Below are positions 1 to 6,527 of a DNA stretch of 8,536 nucleotides, piece after piece (the stretch's first letter is position 1; each line of letters opens with the position of its first letter). The stretch is from Oribacterium sp. UBA4274 (lineage in GTDB: Bacteria; Bacillota; Clostridia; Lachnospirales; Lachnospiraceae): positions 1 to 8,536 of the forward strand of contig DGVW01000090.1 in NCBI GenBank assembly GCA_002396005.1, in the 5' to 3' direction. The notes beneath the pieces were generated by a model, which searched no databases, was not told the origin of the DNA, and worked only from the letters and a program-made list of their open reading frames with translations. A program made the translations under genes and the position numbers.

Positions 1-31
1 TAATTCGGTATTTTGAGAAATTCATACACAC

Positions 32-78
32 AAAAATAGCAGGAGATTGCGGTTTCTACCGTCCCAATCTCCTGCTAT
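32..78 (-). terminator. Strong intrinsic terminator after the cbiK-like gene
   Basis: Read on the minus strand, a perfect 14-bp stem (ATAGCAGGAGATTG at 65-78 pairing with CAATCTCCTGCTAT at 36-49) encloses a 15-nt loop that can itself form a small CGGT/ACCG hairpin. It is followed directly by a run of U's (A's at 32-36 on the plus strand). It lies 15 nt past the stop codon of the chelatase gene and closes that transcription unit. Confidence 0.93.
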
Positions 79-93
79 CTATATTTAGTCTTA

Positions 94-1737
94 TTAAACT
101 ATCGAAACTTTCACCTTATGATCGTACCACTTACCTTTTGCACCAAGTATGGCGAGATTAAATTCCTCGTCCAGTTCCTTGACAGGTATATCAAATCCGT
201 ACACTTCCTCTTCTGTGCCGTCTTTGTACTTTACTGTATCGGTTGTCGGCTCCAGCACTTCGGCTCCCGCCTTCTCAGCATCCTCCTTTGTTCCGGGGTA
301 AAGCTTCACGATATTCTTGGAAACGAGAGAAACATGGATAGTCATCTCTCCATCCTTTACTGTGAGCTCGCCCTTTCCGTCCTTTGCTTCATTTACATGG
401 AACATGCTACTGTCTGTTGTAAATGCTGCCGTATACTCTCCGTCTTCAAGTTTTCCTACTGCCTCAGTGCTCTCTTTGGTTCTGCCCTCTTCAATACTCT
501 CTATAGCATCCCCGGCATGCTCTATATAAATCTGCTGAACTGCATCGATGCCGCCAAGTCCCGCTATCTGCACATCTACCTTGTCAAAGGCTCCTGCTGC
601 TGCAAATGCACTCTTCCAGGAATCCTCTTCATCCCCGGCCATATCGTTGTTGGCGTGATCACCTGCAACAACCATAAGTGGTCTCAAAACTACATTTTTA
701 TATCCTGCAGCTTTTACGGCTTCGATTACATTTTCACATGAAGTTTCCTTAGGCTCGCCTTCAACAGTACCGATAAAGACATTATCATAGGAGAGCTTAT
801 CCATCTGTGTCTGCATCTGACTGTAGGTCACACTGGCTGTGTGTGAAGTGCCATGTCCCATAAATACAAATGCTGTACTGTCTCCGTCTGCTGCCTTCAG
901 ATCATCGTATCCTGCTGCCTTGACAGCCTCTGCGGTTACAGCCTCGGCAACAGCCTTTTTGTCGGCATTTACTGTTTCAGCATCATCACCCACTTCACCG
1001 AGAAGCGGCTCAGCGATTACGACTGTTTCAAACTCGTCCTCATACTCCGAAATTGTATCTGTAAGCTGATCATATTCAGCACCATGCATGAGATGTGTAG
1101 GCTGAACTACGAGAGTCTTAACTCCGTTTTCAACAGCTCTGTCCAGGGCCTGCTCGATATTATCGATTTTCTCATCATCACGCGCCTGTATGTGATTCAG
1201 GATGATCTGTGATGTAAATGCACGGCGAACCGCCCAGTCAGGATAAGCCTTTATAAGTGCTTTCTCGATACCGCCGATATCTTCTGCTCTGCTGTCATTA
1301 AAGGATGTTCCGAAGCTTACAACCAGAAGCTCCTTATCACCTATCTCGTCAGCATTCAGCGGATCATCCTTGGATGCATCACCTGTGTCTCGCCCGAAGT
1401 AATCGGGATCCGCATTCTCCCCCTCAACAAGTTCCTTCTGCTCATCTGTAAGACCATCCCAGGCTACTTTTGCCTCTGTACATAACCTGTCAGTATCTTC
1501 GGTTCTCTCCTGCACATATATGGCATCGATAAGTTCCGCAACGTGATCTGCCGCTTCCTTATCGCCTTCAGCACCGGATTCCTCTGCGGCTTCAGTAGCT
1601 TCCTCTGTTTCAACAGCGGTTGTCCCCTCAGTCACAGAGCCAACTGCAGCCTCCGGTACACTTGTACTGTTGCATGCTGAAAACGCTGCTGATGAGATAA
1701 CCATCGCAGAAATAATAGCAAAGCTTTTCTTTCTCAT
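94..1737 (-). CDS. cbiK: Surface lipoprotein with CbiK-type sirohydrochlorin cobaltochelatase domain
   Basis: Predicted cell-surface member of the CbiK family, which inserts Co2+ (or Fe2+) into sirohydrochlorin in the anaerobic cobalamin pathway. The 547 aa begin with a lipoprotein signal peptide (MRKK, hydrophobic stretch, FSAC with C22 as the lipidated residue), then an acidic Glu/Ala-rich linker (about 30-62) and a small helical segment ending in LTDEQKELV (about 63-106). The chelatase domain spans about 134-415. Its start SFGTSFNDSR, MGHGTSH (H295), the VEGEP loop (E326) and LMVVAGDHANNDMAGD (H361) match the metal-binding and catalytic His/Glu/His positions I recall from Salmonella CbiK and Desulfovibrio CbiK-P. 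Residues 430-547 form a beta-rich domain ending in KWYDHKV, resembling a NEAT-like domain on clostridial surface proteins. Classical CbiK is about 260 aa and cytoplasmic, so location and extra domains argue for metal or tetrapyrrole handling outside the cell. ATG start; AGGGGAG sits 6 nt upstream. The gene appears monocistronic. Confidence 0.9.
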   Translation of the reverse strand: MRKKSFAIISAMVISSAAFSACNSTSVPEAAVGSVTEGTTAVETEEATEAAEESGAEGDKEAADHVAELIDAIYVQERTEDTDRLCTEAKVAWDGLTDEQKELVEGENADPDYFGRDTGDASKDDPLNADEIGDKELLVVSFGTSFNDSRAEDIGGIEKALIKAYPDWAVRRAFTSQIILNHIQARDDEKIDNIEQALDRAVENGVKTLVVQPTHLMHGAEYDQLTDTISEYEDEFETVVIAEPLLGEVGDDAETVNADKKAVAEAVTAEAVKAAGYDDLKAADGDSTAFVFMGHGTSHTASVTYSQMQTQMDKLSYDNVFIGTVEGEPKETSCENVIEAVKAAGYKNVVLRPLMVVAGDHANNDMAGDEEDSWKSAFAAAGAFDKVDVQIAGLGGIDAVQQIYIEHAGDAIESIEEGRTKESTEAVGKLEDGEYTAAFTTDSSMFHVNEAKDGKGELTVKDGEMTIHVSLVSKNIVKLYPGTKEDAEKAGAEVLEPTTDTVKYKDGTEEEVYGFDIPVKELDEEFNLAILGAKGKWYDHKVKVSIV

Positions 1738-1743
1738 TATGTT

Positions 1744-1750
1744 CTCCCCT
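1744..1750 (-). promoter_or_regulatory. Ribosome binding site of the cbiK-like gene
   Basis: Minus-strand AGGGGAG, 6 nt before the ATG at 1735-1737, is a strong Shine-Dalgarno sequence. It fixes the start that gives an intact lipoprotein signal peptide. Confidence 0.85.
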
Positions 1751-1779
1751 TTGATTTAAACTATTTTACATGAATAAAT

Positions 1780-1803
1780 GTCCCCTACATATCTGCAGGG
1801 AAC
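1780..1803 (-). promoter_or_regulatory. Leader RNA hairpin upstream of the cbiK-like gene
   Basis: In the minus-strand transcript, GUUCCCUGCA, the loop GAUA and UGUAGGGGAC form a 10-bp stem with two G-U wobbles. On the plus strand those two positions would be A-C mismatches, so the structure favours minus-strand RNA. No U-tract follows, so it is not an ordinary terminator for the EAL gene upstream. The 5' arm (GUUCCCU) can also pair, with a bulge, with the Shine-Dalgarno segment AGGGGAGAAC near 1741-1750. Function is unknown; a role in translation control or 5'-end stability is inference. Confidence 0.45.
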
Positions 1804-1848
1804 TAAATATAGTTTTTTTCATTTAAATAGTATCACAATTGAATAGGC

Positions 1849-3663
1849 TTATCCATCCATCATTTTCTCATTATGCTCAAGGTCAACAATCAGACTGGCA
1901 TCTCTCTGAATCCTCTCATCTTCTGTCTCCCACTTTGGAATCTGAATATCCTTATCCAGTCGCGCCATGATAGAGTCCAGACCTTCCGGCTTATGATACA
2001 GATACCCTTGAGCGAGCTCACACCCGGAGCTTAAGAGGAACTGTCTCTGATCTTCCGTCTCAAGTCCCTCACACAGAGTATGTATTCCAAGCTTATGCGC
2101 CATATCGATCATGGCTTTGATCAGTACTCTGTTGGTTCCGTTATGGACATCAAGATTACGTAAGAGATTCATGTCAAACTTTATGAGGTCAATGTCAAAA
2201 TCGCTAAAGACATTAAGGGAAGAGTATCCACTTCCGAAATCATCTACCCAAAGCTTATAACCATTTTCCCTGATTTTGGCCAACTGTTTATGGAAATTAT
2301 CGGTGGCCGTCGCCATTCCCTGCTCTGTGATCTCAATAAAAAAATAACCCTTATTGATACCATACTGACTGATATCGTACTCATCGTAGAGTCTGTTTAT
2401 CTCATCAACAACATCGATGTAGTCAAAATCCTGTCTGGAGAAATTAACTGACACCGGAAGCAGCGGGAGTCCGGCCTCATAACGAACTTTTATCTCTTTG
2501 CAGACTGTTTCAAAGATATACAGATCAAGCTCATGCATAAGGTGATATTTTTCCAAAGCCGGGATAAAATCGTTTGGATTTATCATGCCCTTTTCAGGAT
2601 CGATCCACCTTGCCAATGCTTCAAAACCCATACCATTGCCGGTTTCAACCCTTAAGAAGCACTGATAGAATACCTTGATCCAGCCCTCTTCCTTGGCCTT
2701 TTGAAAATGTTCTATGATATATCTCTCATTATTATAGAGAGTGTCATCCTCGGTAGTATATAATTTGAAGAATTTGTTTAAATCCTCTCCCACAAGCTTA
2801 TTTGCCCTTATGGCATGGTCCACAGCCTCTGTCATGGTGACATCTTTATCGCAGACATAAATACCTGCATTGATCCCTGTTGTGGTACCATAAGCCCTGC
2901 TCTTTATCTTATTGTTGATACTGTCCAGTCTCTTTTCCAAATCCTCCTGTCCATAGAACTTGTCCATGACAGCAAAATAATCAGAAGATTCTCTTGCTAC
3001 AAGTCCGTGAGGGAATGTTGCAGACAGAACATCCGCCAACAGAATGAGCAGCTCATCGCCCTTTTCGATACCATATTTTCTGTTGTAGGACTGCATTGAA
3101 TCAATGTCTATATAAAGAACTACCGGCGTACCCTCTGTGGACCGGATCTGCTCCAGTTTTTCATAGCCATGCTTATTTACATAATTCACATTCGGAAGAT
3201 TGGTCAGAGCATCAGTATAAAAATCATCCTTCTGAAACAGCTTATATTTTTGTACAATCTCTACGAGACGTTCTTCATGTCGATGAACGTCTGCAAATAC
3301 CAAAAACGGAAGCTCAGTTCCATCCTCCATAGTCTGCCAATACCCTGTGGCATGAATAAGATGGTATCCATCCTCTCGCCTGACTCTGAAGGTCAGATCA
3401 TACTTTGACCGCTTGTTCAGAAAATCTATTGTGATTATTCTGAGTTTAGACCTTTCATCAGGATGAACTTTTTCATAAAGTCCTATATTGAAGTCTTTAC
3501 CATAATATTCCTTTAAATCCTCCATGGATAAAGCATTAAACTCCAGAAACCCCTTACTCACGATAACCGGAGAAAAGCTTCCGTCTTCTTCGGGGCTTAT
3601 TACAAGCATAGGAATACTCAGATTCTCATATGATTTTCTTAACTCTTCCGGAAAGATATACAC
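1849..3663 (-). CDS. PAS / degenerate GGDEF / EAL protein, probable c-di-GMP phosphodiesterase
   Basis: Predicted cytoplasmic second-messenger enzyme of 604 aa with no signal peptide or membrane segment. Residues about 12-128 look like a PAS sensor domain (FRVRREDGYHLIHATGYW). Residues about 150-300 form a GGDEF fold whose signature is SSDYF (226-230), so cyclase activity is unlikely and the domain may be a regulatory GTP-binding module. Residues about 312-565 form the EAL domain, with the residues expected for catalysis present: E348 in FEALARW, N407 in VNFS, E444 in EITE, D474-D475 in DDFGSGYSS, K495, E532 in CEGLE and Q552 in AQGY. The protein should therefore hydrolyse c-di-GMP to pGpG. 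The first codon is GTG, chosen because AAGGAG lies 7 nt upstream. The gene starts beyond a terminator that ends the GH114 gene, so it probably has its own promoter. Confidence 0.93.
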   Translation of the reverse strand: MYIFPEELRKSYENLSIPMLVISPEEDGSFSPVIVSKGFLEFNALSMEDLKEYYGKDFNIGLYEKVHPDERSKLRIITIDFLNKRSKYDLTFRVRREDGYHLIHATGYWQTMEDGTELPFLVFADVHRHEERLVEIVQKYKLFQKDDFYTDALTNLPNVNYVNKHGYEKLEQIRSTEGTPVVLYIDIDSMQSYNRKYGIEKGDELLILLADVLSATFPHGLVARESSDYFAVMDKFYGQEDLEKRLDSINNKIKSRAYGTTTGINAGIYVCDKDVTMTEAVDHAIRANKLVGEDLNKFFKLYTTEDDTLYNNERYIIEHFQKAKEEGWIKVFYQCFLRVETGNGMGFEALARWIDPEKGMINPNDFIPALEKYHLMHELDLYIFETVCKEIKVRYEAGLPLLPVSVNFSRQDFDYIDVVDEINRLYDEYDISQYGINKGYFFIEITEQGMATATDNFHKQLAKIRENGYKLWVDDFGSGYSSLNVFSDFDIDLIKFDMNLLRNLDVHNGTNRVLIKAMIDMAHKLGIHTLCEGLETEDQRQFLLSSGCELAQGYLYHKPEGLDSIMARLDKDIQIPKWETEDERIQRDASLIVDLEHNEKMMDG

Positions 3664-3670
3664 AAAATTG

Positions 3671-3676
3671 CTCCTT
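3671..3676 (-). promoter_or_regulatory. Ribosome binding site deciding a GTG start
   Basis: Minus-strand AAGGAG lies 7 nt before the GTG codon at 3661-3663. The spacing supports GTG as the real start of the EAL protein. Confidence 0.8.
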
Positions 3677-3685
3677 ATACATTTT

Positions 3686-3702
3686 AGATATTATAAATAT
3701 CT
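3686..3702 (-). promoter_or_regulatory. Inverted repeat overlapping a TATAAT box upstream of the EAL gene
   Basis: AGATATT and AATATCT form a perfect 7-bp inverted repeat around a 3-bp centre. On the minus strand the right half contains TATAAT, a perfect -10 box about 29 nt before the GTG start. No good -35 box stands 16-18 bp further upstream. A symmetric site over a -10 element could be an operator; this is inference. Confidence 0.4.
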
Positions 3703-3805
3703 GAAATCATTGTAACTTTAAACAATTAGCTTTAAACATCAGTGAAGCTTAAAATAATTCTTCCTTATGCCTAAGATACACAATTAGAGTCGTCATATTT
3801 CAAGC

Positions 3806-3825
3806 AAAAAATAAGGCATCCTTAT
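3806..3825 (-). terminator. Intrinsic terminator after the GH114 gene
   Basis: On the minus strand ATAAGG, the 3-nt loop ATG and CCTTAT are followed by a T-run (A's at 3806-3811 on the plus strand). The stem is short but is followed immediately by the U-tract. It lies about 30 nt past the stop of the GH114 lipoprotein gene and separates the M15-GH114 unit from the EAL gene. Confidence 0.7.
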
Positions 3826-3856
3826 GTATGTAGTTTATTTTCTATCAGGCAATTTT

Positions 3857-4684
3857 TTAGTCAAGTTCAATCGAGTCTGCTATGTAGTAATTGAATCCAT
3901 TCTTTTCACAATACTTACGAATCTCGCGAATCAATCTGTCGTCATGCGTATACTCCAAAAGATAAATCTCAGCTCCTTTTTGGGCATAACGTTCTATATA
4001 ATCCTGAAAATACTCCCGATCTTTCTGCGAAGCAGTTCCGAAACTGTTCTTTTCCCATAGTATTTTTGAAAATACAGTTTCCTGATTGATGCCGGTAATC
4101 ACATCATCCCATCGACCGCCACCCTGACAATAGGCATCCAGATATGTATCACCACCATTTATGATAACGGTTTTTCCGGTGCTAACTAAATATCGTAATA
4201 TATTGGTCAGACCATTTAGGATATCTTCACTTGGATATTGATAATACACATCGCAATTATCTACAAAGAATCCATCAACATCTTTCTCGATAAGAGACGG
4301 GATCAAATCGCTCATCATAAAATCCTGCCAGCGTCTGTCCGATACATCTATCCAGAATTCTTCATCCCAATTTTCGTATGCTCCGATTGTCAGATCCTGA
4401 TACTCCGGATAGTATTCCCTGAAATTCTCTATAGATCCCACATTTATGTAACTGTATACGGTGTGTCCTTCCGCACGGAAAGCATCGATATCTTCCTTTG
4501 AAAAATACTGTGCATCAATGACCACAGTATCATAATCACTGATAGATTCCATGTCATCTGAAATACTAAGGAACACCCCATAGTCTGTATCTCTTATCTT
4601 TGTTCCGCATGCTGTAACGGAAAGTCCGATAAGAATCATCAAAAAGCTGTAAAGTAAATATATACAATGTTTTTTTATGACCAT
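3857..4684 (-). CDS. GH114-type glycoside hydrolase lipoprotein (endo-alpha-1,4-polygalactosaminidase family)
   Basis: Predicted surface-anchored TIM-barrel hydrolase of 275 aa. The start is the ATG giving MVIKKHCIYL, a hydrophobic stretch and the lipobox SVTAC with C26 lipidated. The open frame continues 61 codons upstream but only overlaps the preceding gene, so that extension is rejected. Residues about 33-270 match the GH114 / TM1410-like family: DTVVIDAQYFS (strand 1), VYSYINVGSIENFR (75-89), the WIDVSDRRW region, GFFVDNCDVYY (138-148) and GINQETVFS (198-206). D142 and E202 are the likely acidic catalytic pair by analogy with fungal Ega3 (from memory). The family cleaves galactosamine-rich polymers such as galactosaminogalactan; the real substrate here cannot be read from sequence. 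It starts 16 nt after the M15 gene stop with only a weak purine-rich ribosome site, suggesting translational coupling. Confidence 0.85.
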   Translation of the reverse strand: MVIKKHCIYLLYSFLMILIGLSVTACGTKIRDTDYGVFLSISDDMESISDYDTVVIDAQYFSKEDIDAFRAEGHTVYSYINVGSIENFREYYPEYQDLTIGAYENWDEEFWIDVSDRRWQDFMMSDLIPSLIEKDVDGFFVDNCDVYYQYPSEDILNGLTNILRYLVSTGKTVIINGGDTYLDAYCQGGGRWDDVITGINQETVFSKILWEKNSFGTASQKDREYFQDYIERYAQKGAEIYLLEYTHDDRLIREIRKYCEKNGFNYYIADSIELD

Positions 4685-4700
4685 ATCATCTTTTCTTCTT

Positions 4701-5492
4701 TTACCGGATATTTTTGTATCCTGAAGAATCTGTATACTTGCTATACATTTCAGAATACTTCTCTGTGATGTAGGTAGGCAATTCAAAATGTTGATAATCT
4801 TTTCTGTCTGTCCAGTCTCCTCCCCATTCAAATCCTTTTTCTTTAAATAATGTATAACACAGATCACCTTGTTCTATTTTGTAGTCAAAGTTCTGCGTCC
4901 TGTCCAGATAAGGTCTTCCCGCGGCAGGTTCAATTACTTCTTCCCGGATTCCGTCATCATTTGTCACCAATTTATAGTAGGGATTGTACAGTGTGTTGAT
5001 ATCTACTGCCATCCCCAGACCATGTTTAGAAATCTTGTCAGTATGCGATATGTACCTGAAATTAAAGCTTGATGAGTTGTTGTCAGACATCATTGCTTCA
5101 TCATCCGAGAAGTAATTATCAGGAAGTACCATTCGCTCAATAGGATAATCCGCATCATAAAGCTTCTCAAATATTTCCAAAACGTCATCCGCGATCAGTT
5201 CATGTACAACCATTTCCCCCTGATGGATATGACCATCCTTATCTTTGTGAAGAGCTAAAATATACCGAAGATCATCACGCGGAACAATGCATCCTTTTTT
5301 ATAGGTATTCCCGGCTTTCATCCTTTCAAACAGCTCATCCGATATTTCCTGAACAGAAAAACCATTTCTCGCTACAGTCCATTCTGTTTTGTCTCCTGAC
5401 ACAGCCGATAACTCATGCTCCAAACTACCAGACTGTATACTGATTGGTTTTTGATCACATTCTGATACTCCCACATAAATTGCAGTACTCAT
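4701..5492 (-). CDS. M15-family D,D-carboxypeptidase-like metallopeptidase
   Basis: Zinc peptidase of the M15 (VanY / Peptidase_M15_4) group, which trims D-Ala or cuts peptidoglycan peptides. The chosen start gives 263 aa (MSTAIYVGVS). A TTG codon 12 residues upstream keeps the frame open, but GAGGTGG lies 6 nt before the ATG and decides for it. The N-terminal half (FSVQEISDELFERM, VPRDDLRYI, GEMVVHELIADDVLEIFEKLYDADYPI) is typical of this subfamily. The zinc site is the motif S-K-H-G-L-G-M-A-V-D (155-164, ligands H157 and D164) and H235 in YQHFEL, with E237 nearby; WGGDW (223-227) precedes it. All catalytic-site residues are present. Oddly, no signal peptide, lipobox or membrane anchor is visible, although the substrate should be outside the membrane. 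It leads a two-gene unit with the GH114 lipoprotein downstream. Confidence 0.88.
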   Translation of the reverse strand: MSTAIYVGVSECDQKPISIQSGSLEHELSAVSGDKTEWTVARNGFSVQEISDELFERMKAGNTYKKGCIVPRDDLRYILALHKDKDGHIHQGEMVVHELIADDVLEIFEKLYDADYPIERMVLPDNYFSDDEAMMSDNNSSSFNFRYISHTDKISKHGLGMAVDINTLYNPYYKLVTNDDGIREEVIEPAAGRPYLDRTQNFDYKIEQGDLCYTLFKEKGFEWGGDWTDRKDYQHFELPTYITEKYSEMYSKYTDSSGYKNIR

Positions 5493-5498
5493 TATTCG

Positions 5499-5505
5499 CC
5501 ACCTC
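5499..5505 (-). promoter_or_regulatory. Ribosome binding site deciding the M15 start
   Basis: Minus-strand GAGGTGG, 6 nt before the ATG at 5490-5492, supports that codon over the upstream TTG at 5526-5528, which has no comparable site. Confidence 0.75.
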
Positions 5506-5603
5506 AAATGCTGATCAATTAAATTCAATACTTTTTCATTTTACCTTGATATCATTATGACATGAATTCATCAATGGCATATAGGACTTTTTCAAATAAC
5601 TTA

Positions 5604-6032
5604 TCACACCTCATCATCAAGTTCTGAATGAATAGCCTGTGCATCTCTCCTGCTCTTTGGCGTCATGACTGAATAATATACCGGAAGCATCAGAAGACAC
5701 AGGATGGTCGAAGCAGTAAGACCTCCTATATTTACGATAGCAAGTCCCTGATTCATGGAGCCAGCATTTCCGATTGCCAAAGCCATAGGAATCATGGAAA
5801 TAACAGTTGTCAATGTAGTCATGAGGATAGGTCTCATACGTGTTGCACCAGCCTCGATGAGTGCTTCGTCAAACTCCATGGTACTTCTGTACTGATTAGC
5901 TGTATCAACATACAGGATACCATTGTTAACTGCAGTACCTATAAACATCAGGAAGCCTACCATGGAAACCATACTTATAGAAACATCGGTGAGCCAGAGC
6001 AGTGTAAAAGAACCAATCAATGAAAATTTCAT
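5604..6032 (-). pseudogene. C-terminal remnant of an RND (AcrB/HAE1-type) efflux transporter
   Basis: A 142-codon open stretch encodes the last membrane helices of an RND multidrug-type pump. Visible are FSLIGSF plus the TM10 region, the conserved VNNGILYVDTANQYR (35-49), RMRPILMTTLTTVISMIPMA (65-84) and the last helix with GGLTASTILCLLMLPVYYSVM (103-123), followed by a short charged tail. Full RND pumps are about 1,000 or more aa with two large extracytoplasmic domains; none of these domains is present. At about 6033 the sequence jumps, in another frame, to the TM2-4 region of the same kind of protein, so the gene lost a middle segment of probably well over 1 kb. A start at the internal ATG (6030-6032) would have no plausible function. 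No ribosome site supports it. Confidence 0.85.
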
Positions 6033-6312
6033 ACTTTGCGGTAACTCTGAAACAGCTTTCCAGTACGACTATAGAGTTATCTACCATCATACCAACACCC
6101 AGCGTCAATGCTGAAAGTGTAATCATATTGAGGGAATATCCCATAACGCTCATCATGATAAGAGCCGCCAGGATTGACGTAGGGATAGAACTGCCTACGA
6201 TAAGAGAGGCCTTGATATCCCCGAAAAACAGGAAGATGATAACCATGGATATGATGATAGCCAAAACAATCCTCAGCTTTTCGAAGCCTGAATTTTGTGT
6301 TATACGCAGTAT
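6033..6312 (-). pseudogene. TM2-4 remnant of the same RND efflux transporter
   Basis: The frame is open from 6312 after a stop at 6313-6315. It encodes a segment typical of the first membrane half of RND pumps: LAIIISMVIIFLFFGDIKASL (TM2), SSIPTSILAALIMM (TM3) and LGVGMMVDNSIVVLESCFR (TM4), with the aspartate of the proton-relay motif (VDN). Recognisable homology begins at about 6290, immediately after a TTATACGC motif at 6299-6306, and the N-terminal porter part is missing. At the left end, just after CFRVTAK, coding jumps to the C-terminal region in a different frame. Open readings on either strand over this stretch are shadows of the remnant. Together with the C-terminal piece it is a dead gene with at least two lesions: a 5' loss and an internal deletion. 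Confidence 0.85.
6293..6306. repeat. Degenerate fifth copy of the ATPase-associated motif at the pump break
   Basis: TTTGTGTTATACGC on the plus strand matches TTTGATTATACGC apart from TG in place of A after the TTTG. It is the same orientation as the four copies upstream of the ATPase gene and lies where recognisable RND homology ends. The 8-bp core alone could occur by chance in a window of this size. Confidence 0.4.
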
Positions 6313-6388
6313 TTAAAACCACTTTTTCGTGGGAGCTGGGGTGGGATCGCAATGATTCGGTATTCTAAAAGTACATGTGGGCGAACAT

Positions 6389-6426
6389 AAAAAAAGGACA
6401 GCTATCTCTTTCGAAATAACTGTCCT
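6389..6426 (-). terminator. Strong intrinsic terminator after the AAA ATPase gene
   Basis: On the minus strand AGGACAGTTAT pairs with ATAGCTGTCCT (11 bp, one G-U wobble) around a 10-nt loop, followed by seven T's. It lies about 100 nt past the ATPase stop codon. The stretch between (6427-6527) contains no other feature I can support. The terminator lies between the ATPase gene and the broken pump remnant. Confidence 0.88.
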
Positions 6427-6527
6427 ATGTAAAAAAACCTGGGTGTGACTACGGCACAGTTATTCAAAGACTTTATAGCTACATCATATTTTCTATCAAA
6501 AGATATATCCGCCAATCTCTGCTAAAA

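Noticed and set aside
3..12. ATTCGGTATT shared with 6355-6364
   Set aside because: A 10-bp match is expected many times by chance among all position pairs in a window this long, and the flanks do not match.
118..741. A 207-codon plus-strand open frame opposite the chelatase gene
   Set aside because: Its protein is Cys/Leu/Tyr-rich with no family character and lies wholly antisense to a well-supported gene; the same holds for shorter plus-strand frames at 317-529, 839-1069 and 853-1212.
1801..1819. AACTA-AATA-TAGTT followed by T's on the plus strand as a terminator
   Set aside because: The stem is five weak, mostly A-T pairs and no plus-strand gene precedes it.
4685..4867. 61-codon upstream extension of the GH114 protein
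   Set aside because: It overlaps the end of the M15 gene in another frame and would bury the lipoprotein signal peptide inside the protein.
5493..5528. TTG start 12 codons upstream in the M15 gene
   Set aside because: No ribosome site precedes it, while GAGGTGG lies at ideal spacing before the internal ATG.
6020..6352. Open frames on both strands (for example 6077-6352 minus, 6020-6316 plus) over the pump remnant
   Set aside because: Their proteins lack family features, whereas the remaining frame encodes clear RND transmembrane sequence; they are shadows.
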